Origin: Hippopus hippopus
Lineage: Eukaryota; Mollusca; Bivalvia; Cardiida; Cardiidae
Direction: 5' to 3'
Length of the DNA stretch: 64,000 bases
NCBI GenBank assembly: GCA_946811185.2
Contig: OX328109.1
Coordinates: forward strand, 35,820,129 to 35,884,128
Shown here: in pieces, positions 1 through 13,700 of the stretch
Layout of the letters: every line of letters starts with the position of its first letter
Numbering within the stretch: the first letter of the stretch is position 1
Translations under genes and position numbers: made by a program
Notes under the pieces: model-generated
What the model was told of the DNA's origin: nothing
Database searches by the model: none
Seen by the model: the letters and a program-made list of their open reading frames with translations, nothing else

Positions 1-250
1 GTCCTTCTAACAGGATTCATTCCTCTCTCACCACTGATCATTTCTTTTGACGTTTGTTCTCTGGGAATGTAGCAAGTTGCTTGGAAAGGGTATCATGTGA
101 AGTACTGGTGAAAAAAATGCAAGGAAAGCATGGATAGATGCACTGGTGGCTGCGGTTTAACTGAAATAATATTGAAAATGGCATTAAATATCATACAAAT
201 TATTAACTAACTTTTGGGGACTGATCACTACTACCCCATTTAAATTTCAG
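1..250 (+). repeat. 3' part of a tRNA-type SINE, then intron
   Basis: The segment from about 100 to 205 (tgaagtactggtg ... taactgaaataatattgaaa) is the conserved 3' body shared with SINE copies at 14690, 31672 and 42853. The rest is intron leading to the 250 acceptor. Confidence 0.5.
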
Positions 251-423
251 TCTTGCCTTGATAATATATCAGTCAGTGATGAAGACCAACAACAGAACAC
301 AATGAGAAATTTCAGAAACATTGAGATTAAGCTACATAGCTCATCCATCAAAATACTAGAACTGCTGCTGCAGATACTAGAATACATGTACAGGAATGAG
401 CTCAAGTTTGTGGAAGATTACAG
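251..423 (+). CDS. BRIP1: BRIP1 exon (first visible)
   Basis: The acceptor is tttcag at 250 and the donor is cag|gtatat. Read in frame from 251 it encodes 57 residues with the helical stretch ending KFVEDYR, like the human segment that precedes the LNFWCLNPAV motif. It ends with two bases of a split Arg codon. The upstream phase cannot be checked because the preceding exon is outside the window. Confidence 0.75.
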
Positions 424-3400
424 GTATATAACATTGCTTCAAGTTGATTTTGCAGATTTGTGTTTAACCCTTTACAAAACAATATTCTTTATTTAACACA
501 TTTTGAGAAAAGAAGAAAATGCTGGTAACCAGAATTTTCTACTTTTCCCTCAATATTTTTGCCATTCCCATTAGTGAATACTATGATTTTAGTCATAATG
601 ATGCTAAGTGCTTACAGAAGAAAATATACCATTGCCATCTGAAATGAACTATTGAAAACAAGTTTGAAAAAGATGGATGATATTTTACTACAAGGCAAAA
701 TCATAGACTAGTCCAAATTCAAAGCATTTGCAGACAAATTAAATGTGGCTCAAATGATAGCATTGGTCTTTGATAAGGCAGAAAATGGTGTGGAAAAGGA
801 GAAAACGCTGGTTAGCAGCATTTTCTTCTTTTCCCACAATGTTTTCAAAAGGCTACTTCCTCAGGGTCATTAAAATTCAGGTTTATGTGACAAAGAGATA
901 ATCAACATGAATAAAAGCTAGATACTTGTGATTATATGTAGGGAAAACGGAATATAGTGGTTATTGTCCAAGTGGCATTCCTCCATTGACTTGGAAAAAT
1001 GAACTGAATTTGTTTGTTGCATTTCATTTGAAAGATGTAATTCATCAAGATTTTTTTAATTTTGCATTTCTTTAGAGTGGCAGTAATGAAGTCTATGCAG
1101 TTTGTTTCAACATTCAATTCAGTATGTATATCTTCTGTTTTTATGCCTGCTTAACCCTTTATAAAATGGTTCTGTATTTTAATAAGCCTGAAGATTACTT
1201 TTGAAAATATTGTGAGAAGAGAAAATGCTGATAGTCAGCATTTTTTTCTTTTCTCACCACGTTTTTTACCCATTCAAAGACTTACCTGATCTAATGAGCC
1301 ATCTTTAAGTTATGCAAATGCTTTCAACATTGATGAGCCCAAAATTTTGTAGCCTGCCACACAGTTACAAAATCTTGTATTGAATTTTTTGCTTCCCAAG
1401 TATTTCCTGTATAGTGTTCTTTCTCAGATATAATCCTTTAACTGTCACATTACATCATTGGCCCCAAATAACCTTGTCAATCAATGGATCATTCATGTTT
1501 TGATTTTTATGTTGGACTTGAAACAAAGTATATGTGTGTTGGGGGGCGGGGTCATAGACCGCACATAGGTTATGTTGTTGGTTTTGTATTCTGGAAATCC
1601 AGGTCCACTCCCTGCAAGTGGTGATCACACATGGGGTTGTCATTGGGTGAGGCACTGCAGAACCGACTGGAAGTTCATGATAAAGTGAGCTGATGCCGAG
1701 ATATAATCAAAATACTATTGAAAGTGTCAAAGTGCCATAAACAACATAAAAATATGGACAAGGAGGAAAAATGTAGATATAGGGATTGTTATAACCTCCT
1801 GAAGCAGACAAATAAGAAAGGTACGAAAGATCTTGCTAGTATGATAGGCCTATTCTAACTATTATTGTATAGATATGTATACTTTAGAACAAAAACTAAA
1901 TGTTTGGTCACAGTACTATAGAATCAGACACTTGACTCTGCACAGGAGGATCTAGTTTCGAAACTTGTGCTTTGGAAGGTGATTCTTTGAAATTGCCCAC
2001 AGCACAAAAGAATAAGGGTAAGGTTTCTTGCCAGAAAAACCCATTATTATACTACTCTTAGGAAGATGGATTTTGAAAACATTGTGGGAAAAGGAGAAAA
2101 TGCTGGTTACCAGCATTTTCTCCTTTTCCCACAAAGTTTTCTACCCTCTAAAAATAAGTGCCATCACTTTAACCACATTTGAGTTGTCGTCTACAAATTC
2201 TTTCAATAGGGCAAGTCTAACGTTTTGCTTGCTGTAAATATTTTATTACATATCTTGTAATCTACATATAGTATTTACTTTTTTTTTGTGAATTGCAGAA
2301 CGATTCGTGGTTGGGGAAAAACAGAAGAGGTAAGGGAAATGTTCATTACTTTTTATTGTCATACCAAGTAGTGTTTGTATCCAGCCTGTGATGTTTTTAA
2401 TTATGAATGAATTTCAGTGTAACTTTGTAGAATGGTCAACCATATATAAACAATGTGTCACATTTAAGAACCATGTCAGTAAGTCAAAGGTCAAGGTCAC
2501 GGCAAGTTCAAATATCATTAAAAAGAGAAGTTTTGGGGGTTATGGTCGTATCAGGGCTATTACTTTTTCAATTATGAATAAATTTCAATGCAGAATGGTC
2601 AACCGCATAATGACAGTGTGTTATGCGTAAGTCATGTCCATAGGTTAAAGGTCAAGGTCACAGTAAGGTCTTTGAAGGTAGTGTTTGTGTCCAGCCTATT
2701 CCTTTTTTCAAATATGAGTGAATTTCAGTGTAACTTTGCAGAATTGTCAACCACATATAAACAATGTGTGGTGCATAAGAACCTTATCCGTCGGTCAAAA
2801 GTCGGGGTCAAGGCAAGGTCAGAAGTGTTTGTAAGTGTTGTGTCCATAGTCAGTGTTCATGTGCACAGTTCACAGGAAAAGGTTACTTTTTTCTGGGACA
2901 TTATTCACTTCTCAGTGACATGTCTTGTTTATCTTGCGGCAGATCACTTCAGAGAACGTTGTGGCAAAAAGAGAACTGCTAATAACCAGTAATTTCTCCT
3001 TTGGCCACAATATTTGAAGCCTTACCTCATGTTGATAAAAGCAAGTTTACAAAAATGTTTTCAACTTTGTTGGCTGCAAATTTGCTTTGGGAGTTAATGA
3101 ATTAGGGTGTTGTTTAATCTGAAATGTTTTGTTTTCAACAGGTAGAACCAGAGAAGTGGTATTTACCCTCAACTTTTGGTGTATGAATCCAGCAGTGGTA
3201 AGTCATCAAGATCTGTGTGTTTTCTTGTCAGGTCACTGCACCCAGTGGAAAGGAAAATCTGTAAAACTCTTTTTGCAAAGTGGTCTATTGCAGAAAGGTT
3301 AAAATTCATATCTACTGTATGGATCGATCAGTCTGCTCTTACTAGAAGTAAACAATTTTGACTTACCCAAGTTGAAAATATTTGCACACAAAACATTTAA

Positions 3401-6400
3401 TATGGGTCAAATGCTGCAAATTGTCTGTGTAAGGACAGAAAACATTTTTGGAAAATGAGAAAATGCTGGTTACCAGCATTTTCTCCTTTTCCCACAATGT
3501 TTTCAAAAGCCTACTTCTTCTTGCTTGATAAAGAGTTTATTTTTATTTCTAGGCCTTTTCAGACTTTACCCCATGTAGAAATGTGGTGTTGAGTAGTGGC
3601 ACACTCTCTCCTATGACATCATTTGCTTCAGAACTAGGTGTTCCTTTTCCCATACAGTTGGAGGCCAATCACATCATTAAGGAGGAACAGGTATGCTGAT
3701 GTTGGCTTTCTGATGTTGAACTTTATTAACATCTCTCCATTATGGCAGTATTTGCCTTAGAGTTGGATGTTCCTTTTCCCATACAGTTACAGAACAATCA
3801 ATTTTCCTATACAATTACAGAATAGTCACTTTTCCAATACAGTTACAGAACAATCACTTTAAACATACAGTTACAGATCAATCACTTTATGCATACAGCT
3901 GCAGAACAATCACTATATACATGCAGTTACGGAACAATCACTATATACATGCAGTTACGGAACAATCACTATATACATGCAGTTACGGAACAATCACTAT
4001 ATACATGCAGTTACAGAACAATCACTTTATACATACAGATACAGAACAATCACTTTATACATACAGTTACAGAACATTAACTTTATGCATACAGTTACAG
4101 AAAAATCACTTTTCCCATAACAATCACTTTATGCATACAGTTAAACAACAACCACTTTATGCACACACATTTAAAGAACAATTTCTTTATGCAGACATTT
4201 AAAGAACAATCACTTTATACATACAGTTACAGAACAGTCACTTTATACATACAGTTACAGAACAATCATTTTGAATATACAGTTACAGAACAATCACTTT
4301 ATACATAGAGTTACAGAACAATCACCTTATGCAATCAGTTACAGAACAATCGCTTTATACATAGAGTTACAGAACAGTCACTTTATGCAATCAGTTATAG
4401 AACAGTCGCTTTATACATACAGTTACAGAACACTCGCTTTATACAGAGAGTTACAGAACAGTCACTTTATACATACAGTTACAGAACAATCACTTTATAC
4501 ATAGAGTTACAAAACAGTCACTTTATGCAATCAGTTACAGAACAATCACTTTATACATAAAATTACAAAACAATCACTTCATGCAATCAGTTACTGAACA
4601 ATCACTTTATGCAATCAGTTACAGAACAACCACTTTATGCAGTCAGTTACAGAACAGTCACTTTATACATACAGTTACAGAACAGTCACTTTATACACAG
4701 AGTTACAGAACAATCAATCTATGCATACAGTTACAGAACAATCACTTTATACATACAGTTACAGAAAAAATACTTTATACATACAGTTACAGAAAAATTA
4801 CTTTATACATAAAGTTACAGAACAATCTTTTTATAACGGAAAAAAGAGTATACTTATCTTTCCTTTTTTTCATTTGTATTGACATTTCAAATTCTCTTAA
4901 GTTGCACACTCAGTTTAACTTGAATGTGGCTCAGATTATTATGAATGTATGGGAAAATGCTGGCTACTAGCATATTGTACGAGCGGTGATCAGACAGAAT
5001 GTGGATCACCTCGTTATTTTGAAAACTACTTCACGTAGGATTACGAAAAATTGCACAGATGAGCATTTATCATCTGGTAACCGACTCAAGCTTTCAAATG
5101 TCGTCTTATTCAAGTAGGTAAAATATGACGTCTTTTTAATGACATCACATACCGCATTAGTGGTCCATAATGTCGGATGACATTTTTTTTTAACCAAGCG
5201 TAATCATTAAATTTTACTTCAAACTTGGAAAGTATTGATCAGAAATCGAAAACGATTTGGAAAAAGGTTGAGGGGTCCCTGTGCTCAAAAAATCTGATAT
5301 TGGTAAATAGATCGGACTGATTTAGAGAAGGGTGCGATACTGTTAAAGATGACCCTAAATCTGGCTGTCCATCAACATCAGTCATAGACAAAATTATCAC
5401 CGATGTAGAGCAGCATGTAAAACAAGATCGCCGAGATACTGTGAGGAAAATAACTGACACATCTAGCATTTCATATAAAAGTGCCAAGAAGATTTTGATT
5501 GACAATCTTAGAATGTTGCGTGTTTGCACATGGTGGGTACCTCGACAATTGATGCTCGAGCCATTGGGGGTTAAGGTCGAAATCTGTTAAGATATTTCAG
5601 AACGTGTTAGGGTACAGGGGTCAAACTTTACTAATCATATTGTAACATGCGATGAAACATTAGTACACTTTAATGAGACTGAATCTAAACAACAAAGCTG
5701 TGTATAGAAACATCCAACATCAACTTCCGCTGTTAAAGCCAAATCTTCTAATTTATTTGAAAAAGGCATGTGCATCATGTTTTTCTATTCTCCTTTTTTC
5801 TTCTTAATCATGCTATATCTATACATACTATAGCCAGTGCTGAGTTGTATGCCCACATTATGGAAATAAATTTCAGAAATACCATACGAAAAAAATAGCC
5901 AGAAAGCCTGCGGAGTGACGTCACTTTACACCATTATAACGCCCTTGCTTTACAAATCACACTTGAACAGGAAACTTTGCAAAAACTAAACATCAAAACA
6001 CTAGAAAACTCTCCCTATAATTCAGTCCTGACCCCTTGTGATCTCTGGCTAGTTCCTGTTTTGAAAGATTCTCTGCGTGGCACGCGCAACGAAAGCAGAG
6101 AGGAACTAACCCTCACTATGACCAGATCGTTGAGAGTAACGTCATGTGATGCGCTCGCGCACGTGTTTGGCGCATGGCAACCAAGAATGAATAAGTGCAT
6201 AGAATTCCAAGAAGGTTACTTTCAAAAACAGTAAACATTACAACTTGATTTTTATAACAATATTCCGATACAGGCCCTGGTCCACGTTCTTTCTGATCAC
6301 CCCTCGTACTTTGCTCACAATGTTATGAGAAGCTTTTTTGCTCAGGTTTAAGAGCCCCCATGTTTTTTCTGGTAAAGAGTTAAATTTTCACCTCTCAATC

Positions 6401-9400
6401 CAGAGTTTTAACAACCCCTGAGAAAGAAGCTTTTGAAAACATTGTAGGAAAAGGAGAAAATAATGTTTACGAGCAATTTCTCCTTTTTGCACAATGTTTT
6501 CTATTCTTTTTGATAAAAGTCCCATCCTCTATGCCACATTTAATTTGTCTTCTACAAATGCTTTTGATTTGGACTTGTCTAAGATTTTGTCTTTTTGTAA
6601 AGACTTTAAGCTGTTTTATGAAAGTTAGAGTTTTCTTCCAGGTTTGGGTGGGTTCTATTGGTAGTGGGCCCTCTGGTAGTCAGCTGCAGGCAGTCTACAA
6701 AAACATGGAGACTTTTTCATTTCAAGATGAGCTGGGCAATTTTATTGTCCAAGTTTGTCAGGTAAAATAATTTCTATAAAAACAAAAAAAGAAAGAAAAT
6801 TAAAAATACATCTGTACTCGTTTCAGCCAGTTTTATAACCTATTTCACCCTTTATTTTATGAAACTATAATCTTTCTTGTATCTTCATGCCAAGTGTTGC
6901 AAGATGGTACAGATTACGACTGATACAAAATGCATTCTCTTGGGGCCATCAAAGGAAGCACTGTTGTCGTTTCCGGTTTTAAATCCAAGACAAATTCCTT
7001 GAGTTTTTTTATATATGTTTGCACAGCTGATCAATATCTGAATCATTCTACACACAATAAAGTTTTAACACCCTTTTTTTCTCTCTGGTAGTAAAGATGT
7101 ATTTTTTTAATTTATTGTAAAAAAACAAGCAATATATCAAATTCCAAACAAATTTGAAACTTTTCTCTTTGTTTGTATAGAAAACAAGCAAACTTCACTC
7201 TGCAAAATGAGACTACAGTCCAACCTGAATCTACGCTGGATGCAGAATCAACAAATGTTGTGATGGGAACACTGATGGTTTAGAATTGTTATATTAAGTT
7301 TTGCTTTAGGATATTACTATTTCAGTATTATGTATGTCTAGCTTGTTTTTGAACTACAATACCAAAATTGGCTGTCCAAATGTGTTTGATTTCTATTTTA
7401 TCTAGAATGTGCCCCATGGTGTGCTGTGCTTTCTGCCATCGTATAGAGCCCTTGATAAGTTCACTGAAAGATGGAAGGTAAGGGAGAAAAGTTACCATAA
7501 TTTTTTTGGTATTGATGAGAAAATTTGCAATGTGTGGCATAGAGAATTTTACATGAGTGTCCATGTGTTATCATTATTAAACAGTTAACCCTTTACAACA
7601 CAATCTCAAGTTTAAATGACCTTGAAAAAGATGGCTTTTAAAAAACATTGTGGGAAAAGGAGAAAATGCTGGTAACCAGCATTTACTCCTTTTTCCACAA
7701 TATTTTTTAACCTATCAAAGACAGAAATCACCATTTTAGCAACATTTAATTGTGGTCTGGAAATGCTTTCAATTTTGTCCATTTAAAAATTTTTATCGTT
7801 TTGTAAAGGGTTAACTAAAATCATATGATAGAAGCCTTGTCACAAGAAGTATACATGTAAGTATAAAGTGTACAAGTTGAATGAAGATTTAATTGATTTT
7901 GACTGTCAAAAAATAGTCTATGGTGAAATGATGTGACAAATGTTACATTCTGTGTTTTAGTTGACAAGAGTTTGGGAGAAGTTGTCTGCACACAAGAAAG
8001 TTCTGGTTGAACCCCGGGCTGGTGACAAAGAAGACTTTGATCACATGATGAAAATGTTTTATGAAGTGGTCAGAGATCCCTCCTGTAGTGATGATGAACA
8101 TGGTAAGCTAAAGTCTGAAATTAAACGATCCCATGAGATAGTTTGTATGAGACTCTACCTCACATATTTTCTATATATTTTCATTTGAAACTATAGTGAC
8201 ATTGGTCAAAGTTCCAGGTCACCACACAAGAAATGCACTGGAAGGGAGAAAAGTTTTTTGCCATTTATAACTACATAAATAAATATAATTTGTTGCTGTT
8301 TTTATTTTAAAGGTGACTACATGGATACATCAGACAGAAATGGTGCCCTGTTTTTGGCTGTGTGTCGAGGTAAAGTAAGTGAAGGAATGGACTTTGCAGA
8401 CAACAATGCCAGAGCAGTAATCACTGTAAGTATTGTTTTACCCTTGTTAAACTAAACTTTTTTTTCTTGGTGGGGGGGAGGTTGTTAAACATGGAATCAG
8501 CCTGTCCCTGCATCTGTCTGTGGACATACAGACAGATACACTTGTGTAGCAAACTCATCCTGCAATTTAGCTGTCATTGCTTTGAAATTTTGTACAACTA
8601 AACCACAGACTGTTAGCTTTTAAGTGTTAATGAGTTTTCTTGCTTGAATTTAGACATTTTTATGCGCAATGTACAATGGTTTGAAATATCTGTCTTCCCT
8701 AACAAAGGCAGGTGTATTATGTTATATTTAGTGAGTTCTTTTTCTATTGAGTGTATCAGAGCTCAATAAAACTAAAAGCTCAATGAGAACTAGAATTGAT
8801 AGGGTTCTTTCATTTTTTTACAGACAATAACTGAAATGTTAACTTGACTTTGTAATGGTAGAAAAGATTGTGGGAGAAGGAGAAAATGGTAGTAACCCTC
8901 ATTTTATCCTTTTCCCAGAAGCTACTCAAAAACCATGGTCCGGACGGATATAAATGACAGGATTATGTAATGAACAGTGAAAATATCCCATTGAGTTTTC
9001 AACAACAGCTTATATGATTACCTTAGTCGTCACCACTTGTAAAATTTTTTAATCCTGTTTGTACAGCTGACAGACTCAAAACATTGTATGCATTGATAAA
9101 AAGAATTCAATAGTGTTGTAAAATGTTGTGCAGTATGTTGTGTACTAAACAATACTTACAGTTTCATGAGCCATGAAATATATGGTTTTTTTTTAATTTA
9201 CAGGTGGGAATTCCCTTTCCAAGTATAAAAGATTTACAAGTATGTAGATTAATTAATTTTATAAGACAGTAATGCCTACATTATTTGAGCCATGCTCTGG
9301 CAAGAGGGGGTGTAATGCATTCCTTTGAAGCATTTTACCAAGCAAGTCTTCACACAATTATGGATCCATAAAATCTAGTTTGTCAAACAATAAACTGAAT

Positions 9401-10759
9401 CATGAGGTAGACTGGTCCTTTAGCTTGCAGAAAAATTGCCCATAGCAAAAAGTTTTGACCCATGTCAGACTGCACAGATTGCACAGACTGACATGGGTGG
9501 ATATTTTTTGCAGATGCATTAAACACCCTTTTAACAGAACATAGCCCATTCATTTTCCATTTTTTGGTTGCTCATCAGTACAACATTTCAACATGTATAG
9601 GTCAGGTCAAGTAATGTTGGTCAATCTACAGTCTTTTTCTATATTTTAGGGTTTTAGTTTGTCAGTCACTTTTCAGGGTCAAAGGGATAGACCACTGTCT
9701 TAAGTTTTGGGGTCTTGGCTTAGCATTTGAGAATCCTGTGAAATACAAGTAAAATGGGAATATCTTTTTTATAATGACCAATATTTTGTGACTAGACATG
9801 TTCTTGCCAAAAAAGCAGTTCTAGTGTTAGGCTTACCCTACTCTTAACACAAAACTTTTTAAAGAAGCAAAAAGAGTGTTCACAAATTGATTGGCATAGG
9901 AATACAATAATATACTTAGCTATGTGGAAATCCTTTGCGTTTTTTTTTCTCAAGATTATTCAAAAAAGCTGTGATAACCATGAAAGTTTGACAGATTATA
10001 TTGAAGGCTTTTTTATTAACATCTCTTTACCTGCTGAATTCTAAATTAAAATTGCATCCCAGTGGATGCAGACATGGCATTTCAGGGGGTATTGCTTTCC
10101 TGTTTTCAAAAGCTGTGTTTTCTAAATGTCAAACTTTCACAATCTTTAATGTTTCAGGTCAAACTTAAAAGAGAATACAATGACAAGTACAGGACAGAGA
10201 GAGGTCTACTGAGTGGAAATGAGTGGTATGAAATACAGGCCTTTAGGGCCTTGAATCAGGCTCTGGGCAGGTGTATAAGACACAGGTGGGTAAAGTAATG
10301 TTCTTTGTGTGGTGGCAGAGCTCTTGGCTTGTGTTCACTCACCATTGCAAATAGCATTCTTATTGTAGTTTTGAAGAATATGACACAATTTTAAGTTTTG
10401 ATGAGTCCAAATTCAAGCATATGCAGACAACAAAATAGATCAAATATTAAAATTTGTGTTTGGAAGGTAGAAGACATTCCTGGAAAAGGAGAAAATGCTG
10501 GTGACCTGCATTTTCTCACAACGTTTTCAAAAGGTTTATCCCTATGGGTCGCAAAAAGTCAGGATTGTGTGTTAAAGGGTAAATCCTCTACCTGACAGTA
10601 AAAAGCTAGACCATTTCCAAATTTAAAGCCTTTGCTGACAACATACTGAGTTTGGATTAAATAGTGAAATGTGTCTTGAGTAGAATAAAGAACATTGTGG
10701 AAAAAGGAGAAAATGCTGGTTACCAGCATTTTCTACTTTTCCCACAATATTTTCAATGG

Positions 10760-10795
<36 letters not shown>

Positions 10796-13700
10796 GGGGG
10801 GGGGGGGGGGGGGTCATTTAATCACTGATTTCTTTCTAATTTTAAAATTAGACTAATATTTTAATTAAGAGAGGTTATTAGAGCCTCTGGAAGCTCAGCA
10901 AAAGCATGCAGGGCTCTTCAACTCCAAAGATTGTAACATTGAATCCCTCATGGATGGAAATGTTTTTATGAAGCCTGATGACAGTTATTGCGGCAGGATT
11001 CAATCCTCTCATATTCTTTTCCTTGTTTGAATTTGTTTTTGTGGCATTCAGCAGGCTGTGGCTTAGACAGAATGTTGTTGGCCTGGTAGAGAGATCTAGG
11101 AATGCATAGATTGGTACATTGATTGCTTTAACTCTTTACCTCACGACAAAATTTTAGACTTGTCCAAATTGAAAGCATTTACAGACGACAAAATAAATGT
11201 TACTCAAAAATTGATATTCATTTTTGAAAAGTTAGAAAACATTGTGGGAAAAGGAGAAAATGCTGGTTACCAGCATTTTCTCCTTTTCCCACAGTGTTTT
11301 CAAAAGGTTTCTTCCTCAGGGTCGTTAAAAGTCGGGATTGTGTGGTAAAGGGTTAATGTTTCTCAAATATGGTTGTCAAACATCATTTAACACACGCCAA
11401 ACAGTTTTTCTGTTCTTTTATTGATCAGCCAATAAATAATTTTATTATATACCTATAAATGATGTGATTAAATTGGTGACGTTATCTAAAACAGACCAGA
11501 ATTTATTTTTCGTATCACAAATGTACTCCATGCTTTTTTTCCGTATCACACATGTACTCCTTATAGAGCAGCATCGTGCCCACAGAGTATTTCAATGTAT
11601 TCACAATTAGCTTTTTCCATCAAACCTGGATATTGTGTAGCTCTCCAGTCTTTTTGTGAATTTTTTTCTTTTACAGTTATAAAGGGAAGGTATATAATAA
11701 AAGGAACATTACAACAGTCTGCATTTCTGTGTGGTCCGATCAGGGCCTGGTTTCACAAAAAGCTCAAACGCACTAACAGACTCATTTTCTGACTTCAGCT
11801 TTGTTTTTTGAGATGTATTTGGCTTTCATTAACAGACCTTACTTAGTTATGTTGTCAAATCTGGAGTTTACACAACATTCCAGATTCAACGCTGGAAGAT
11901 ACACAGATGTAACTCAATTAACAGACTTAAGTCCATTATTTTGCTGAGTTAAATCTGGAATGTTTGGCCAACTCACAATTTTAGAACTTTGTTAAGGGCT
12001 AATAATATTGGTGAAATGCATCTCAGTAATGAACTTAAGTCAGAAAATGAGTTTGTTAGCAGATTTGAGTAAAATAAGAGAATTCTTTTTGCAACCGGGC
12101 CCATTTCTCATAGCATGAAGAGTAAAGAGTTGAGAATATAGACAGGACCTGTCGGTCGATTATCCTCGACTTGTTTTACTGTAGGGAACAACTATAGATT
12201 TACCCTCTGTTTACTCCTATGTCTAGATCATGGCTAAAACTTCAACATGACATGACAAACAGACAATAAAAATTTAGACATATCCAAATTTAGAGCAAAT
12301 GCAGATGACTTATTGAATGGGGCTTAAGTAATGGGATTTCTCCTAGAAAGGGTAGAAAAAACATTGTTTAAAAAGGAGAAAATGCTGGTAACCAGCATTT
12401 TCTCCTTTTCCCACAATGTTTTCAAAAGACCTTTTCTTGAGAGTTGTAGATAAATGGGATTGTGTAGTTAAAGGGTAGCCATTTATGGCAACACTCATGT
12501 TAACTTTACTTCAGGAAGGACTGGGGCGCCATCATTATTGTAGATGACAGATTTGTGAGGATGGCAGGCAAATACTGCAAAGGTATAAACATTTTTTTTC
12601 TCCTTTCTTGTCAAAAACATGTACTACTGGTAGTAGATTACTAAAATTTTACCACACAATCTCCAGTTACTACTCAGGAGATAGGTTAAGGAAGAAGGCT
12701 TTTTAAAAACATTCTGGGAAAGGGAGAAATTCTTCGTGACAAGCAATTCACTCTATCCCCACAAAATATTTCTAATACATCTTAAAAAAATATGTTCCTT
12801 CTTTTCCATGTTTAAGGGACCAAGTTTTGTTTTGTATAAAAATTAACATTAATGATTTATAAGAGCTAGATTCTAGGGACTAACCACAAGATAAGTTTTA
12901 ACTAAGAACCTTAGGACTGAAGTAGCCCTACTTATCTCACAGTCTGCACCTGATCTGTTTGATATTTTCACTCTGAAAAATATCTGCCTTATATTTTATG
13001 TATTCCAGGATTGTCAAAATGGGTCAGAAATAAAGTCCAGACGTTTGAAGCTTTTCCCAAATTTTTGGATTCCCTTTCCAGTTTTACAGACAAAATGAAG
13101 AAAGAAATGCCAGTCATAAAGTAATTTGTCTATGATAATAAATTTCAGTGTATTGTTTTCATTTTTTTTTTTCATTTGGTTTAAAATATTGCGAGAAAAA
13201 TGTAAAATTGGTGGATGTTAGCAATTTCACCTTTGTCACAATGCTTTCAGATGTATGAACTGGCTTAGGTTTCAAAATATAAAGAAATTGATAGTTTTTT
13301 TCTCAATAAATTTCTGCAAGTAAGTGAATTTTCAAAAGTTAAAGTTTCACCCAAACCTTGTCAGGCTGTTTACTTTATTGCAGGTCACTAATGTGTAATA
13401 CCATACTGAAATATATATTTGAGCCATGCACCGTGAAAAGGGGGCTTAATGCATCTGTGAAAAGTATCGACTCAGTACGCGCAGGCTGACCTGGGCCGAA
13501 ACTTTTTGCCATTGGTCAATTTTCTGCATGCCCAAGAACCAGCCTATCTCATGATTAAGTTGGTTATTAAATAAAGTTAATATTATGGATCCATAAGTAT
13601 GTGATGGCTTGCTTGGTGCCATGAATCACAGAGATGCATGAAGCCCCCTTTTGTCAGAATATGGCTCATTTAGAATATATGTCGGCAACATTCAACTAAA

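Noticed and set aside
1952..2237. Open frames on both strands with the peptide [21 protein letters not shown] or its antisense, recurring through the window
   Set aside because: They are translations of the family A palindrome and occur wherever the MITE does.
3785..4830. Regular short direct repeats resembling a CRISPR array
   Set aside because: Units are contiguous with no unique spacers, and the context is a eukaryotic intron.
3889..4970. Overlapping open frames with repeated peptides such as [17 protein letters not shown]
   Set aside because: They are translations of the stop-poor 28-bp satellite in three frames; there is no start context, splice logic or family similarity.
7328..7564. 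Minus-strand 78-codon open frame
   Set aside because: It is antisense to BRIP1 exon 7406-7477 and its intron; no family similarity.
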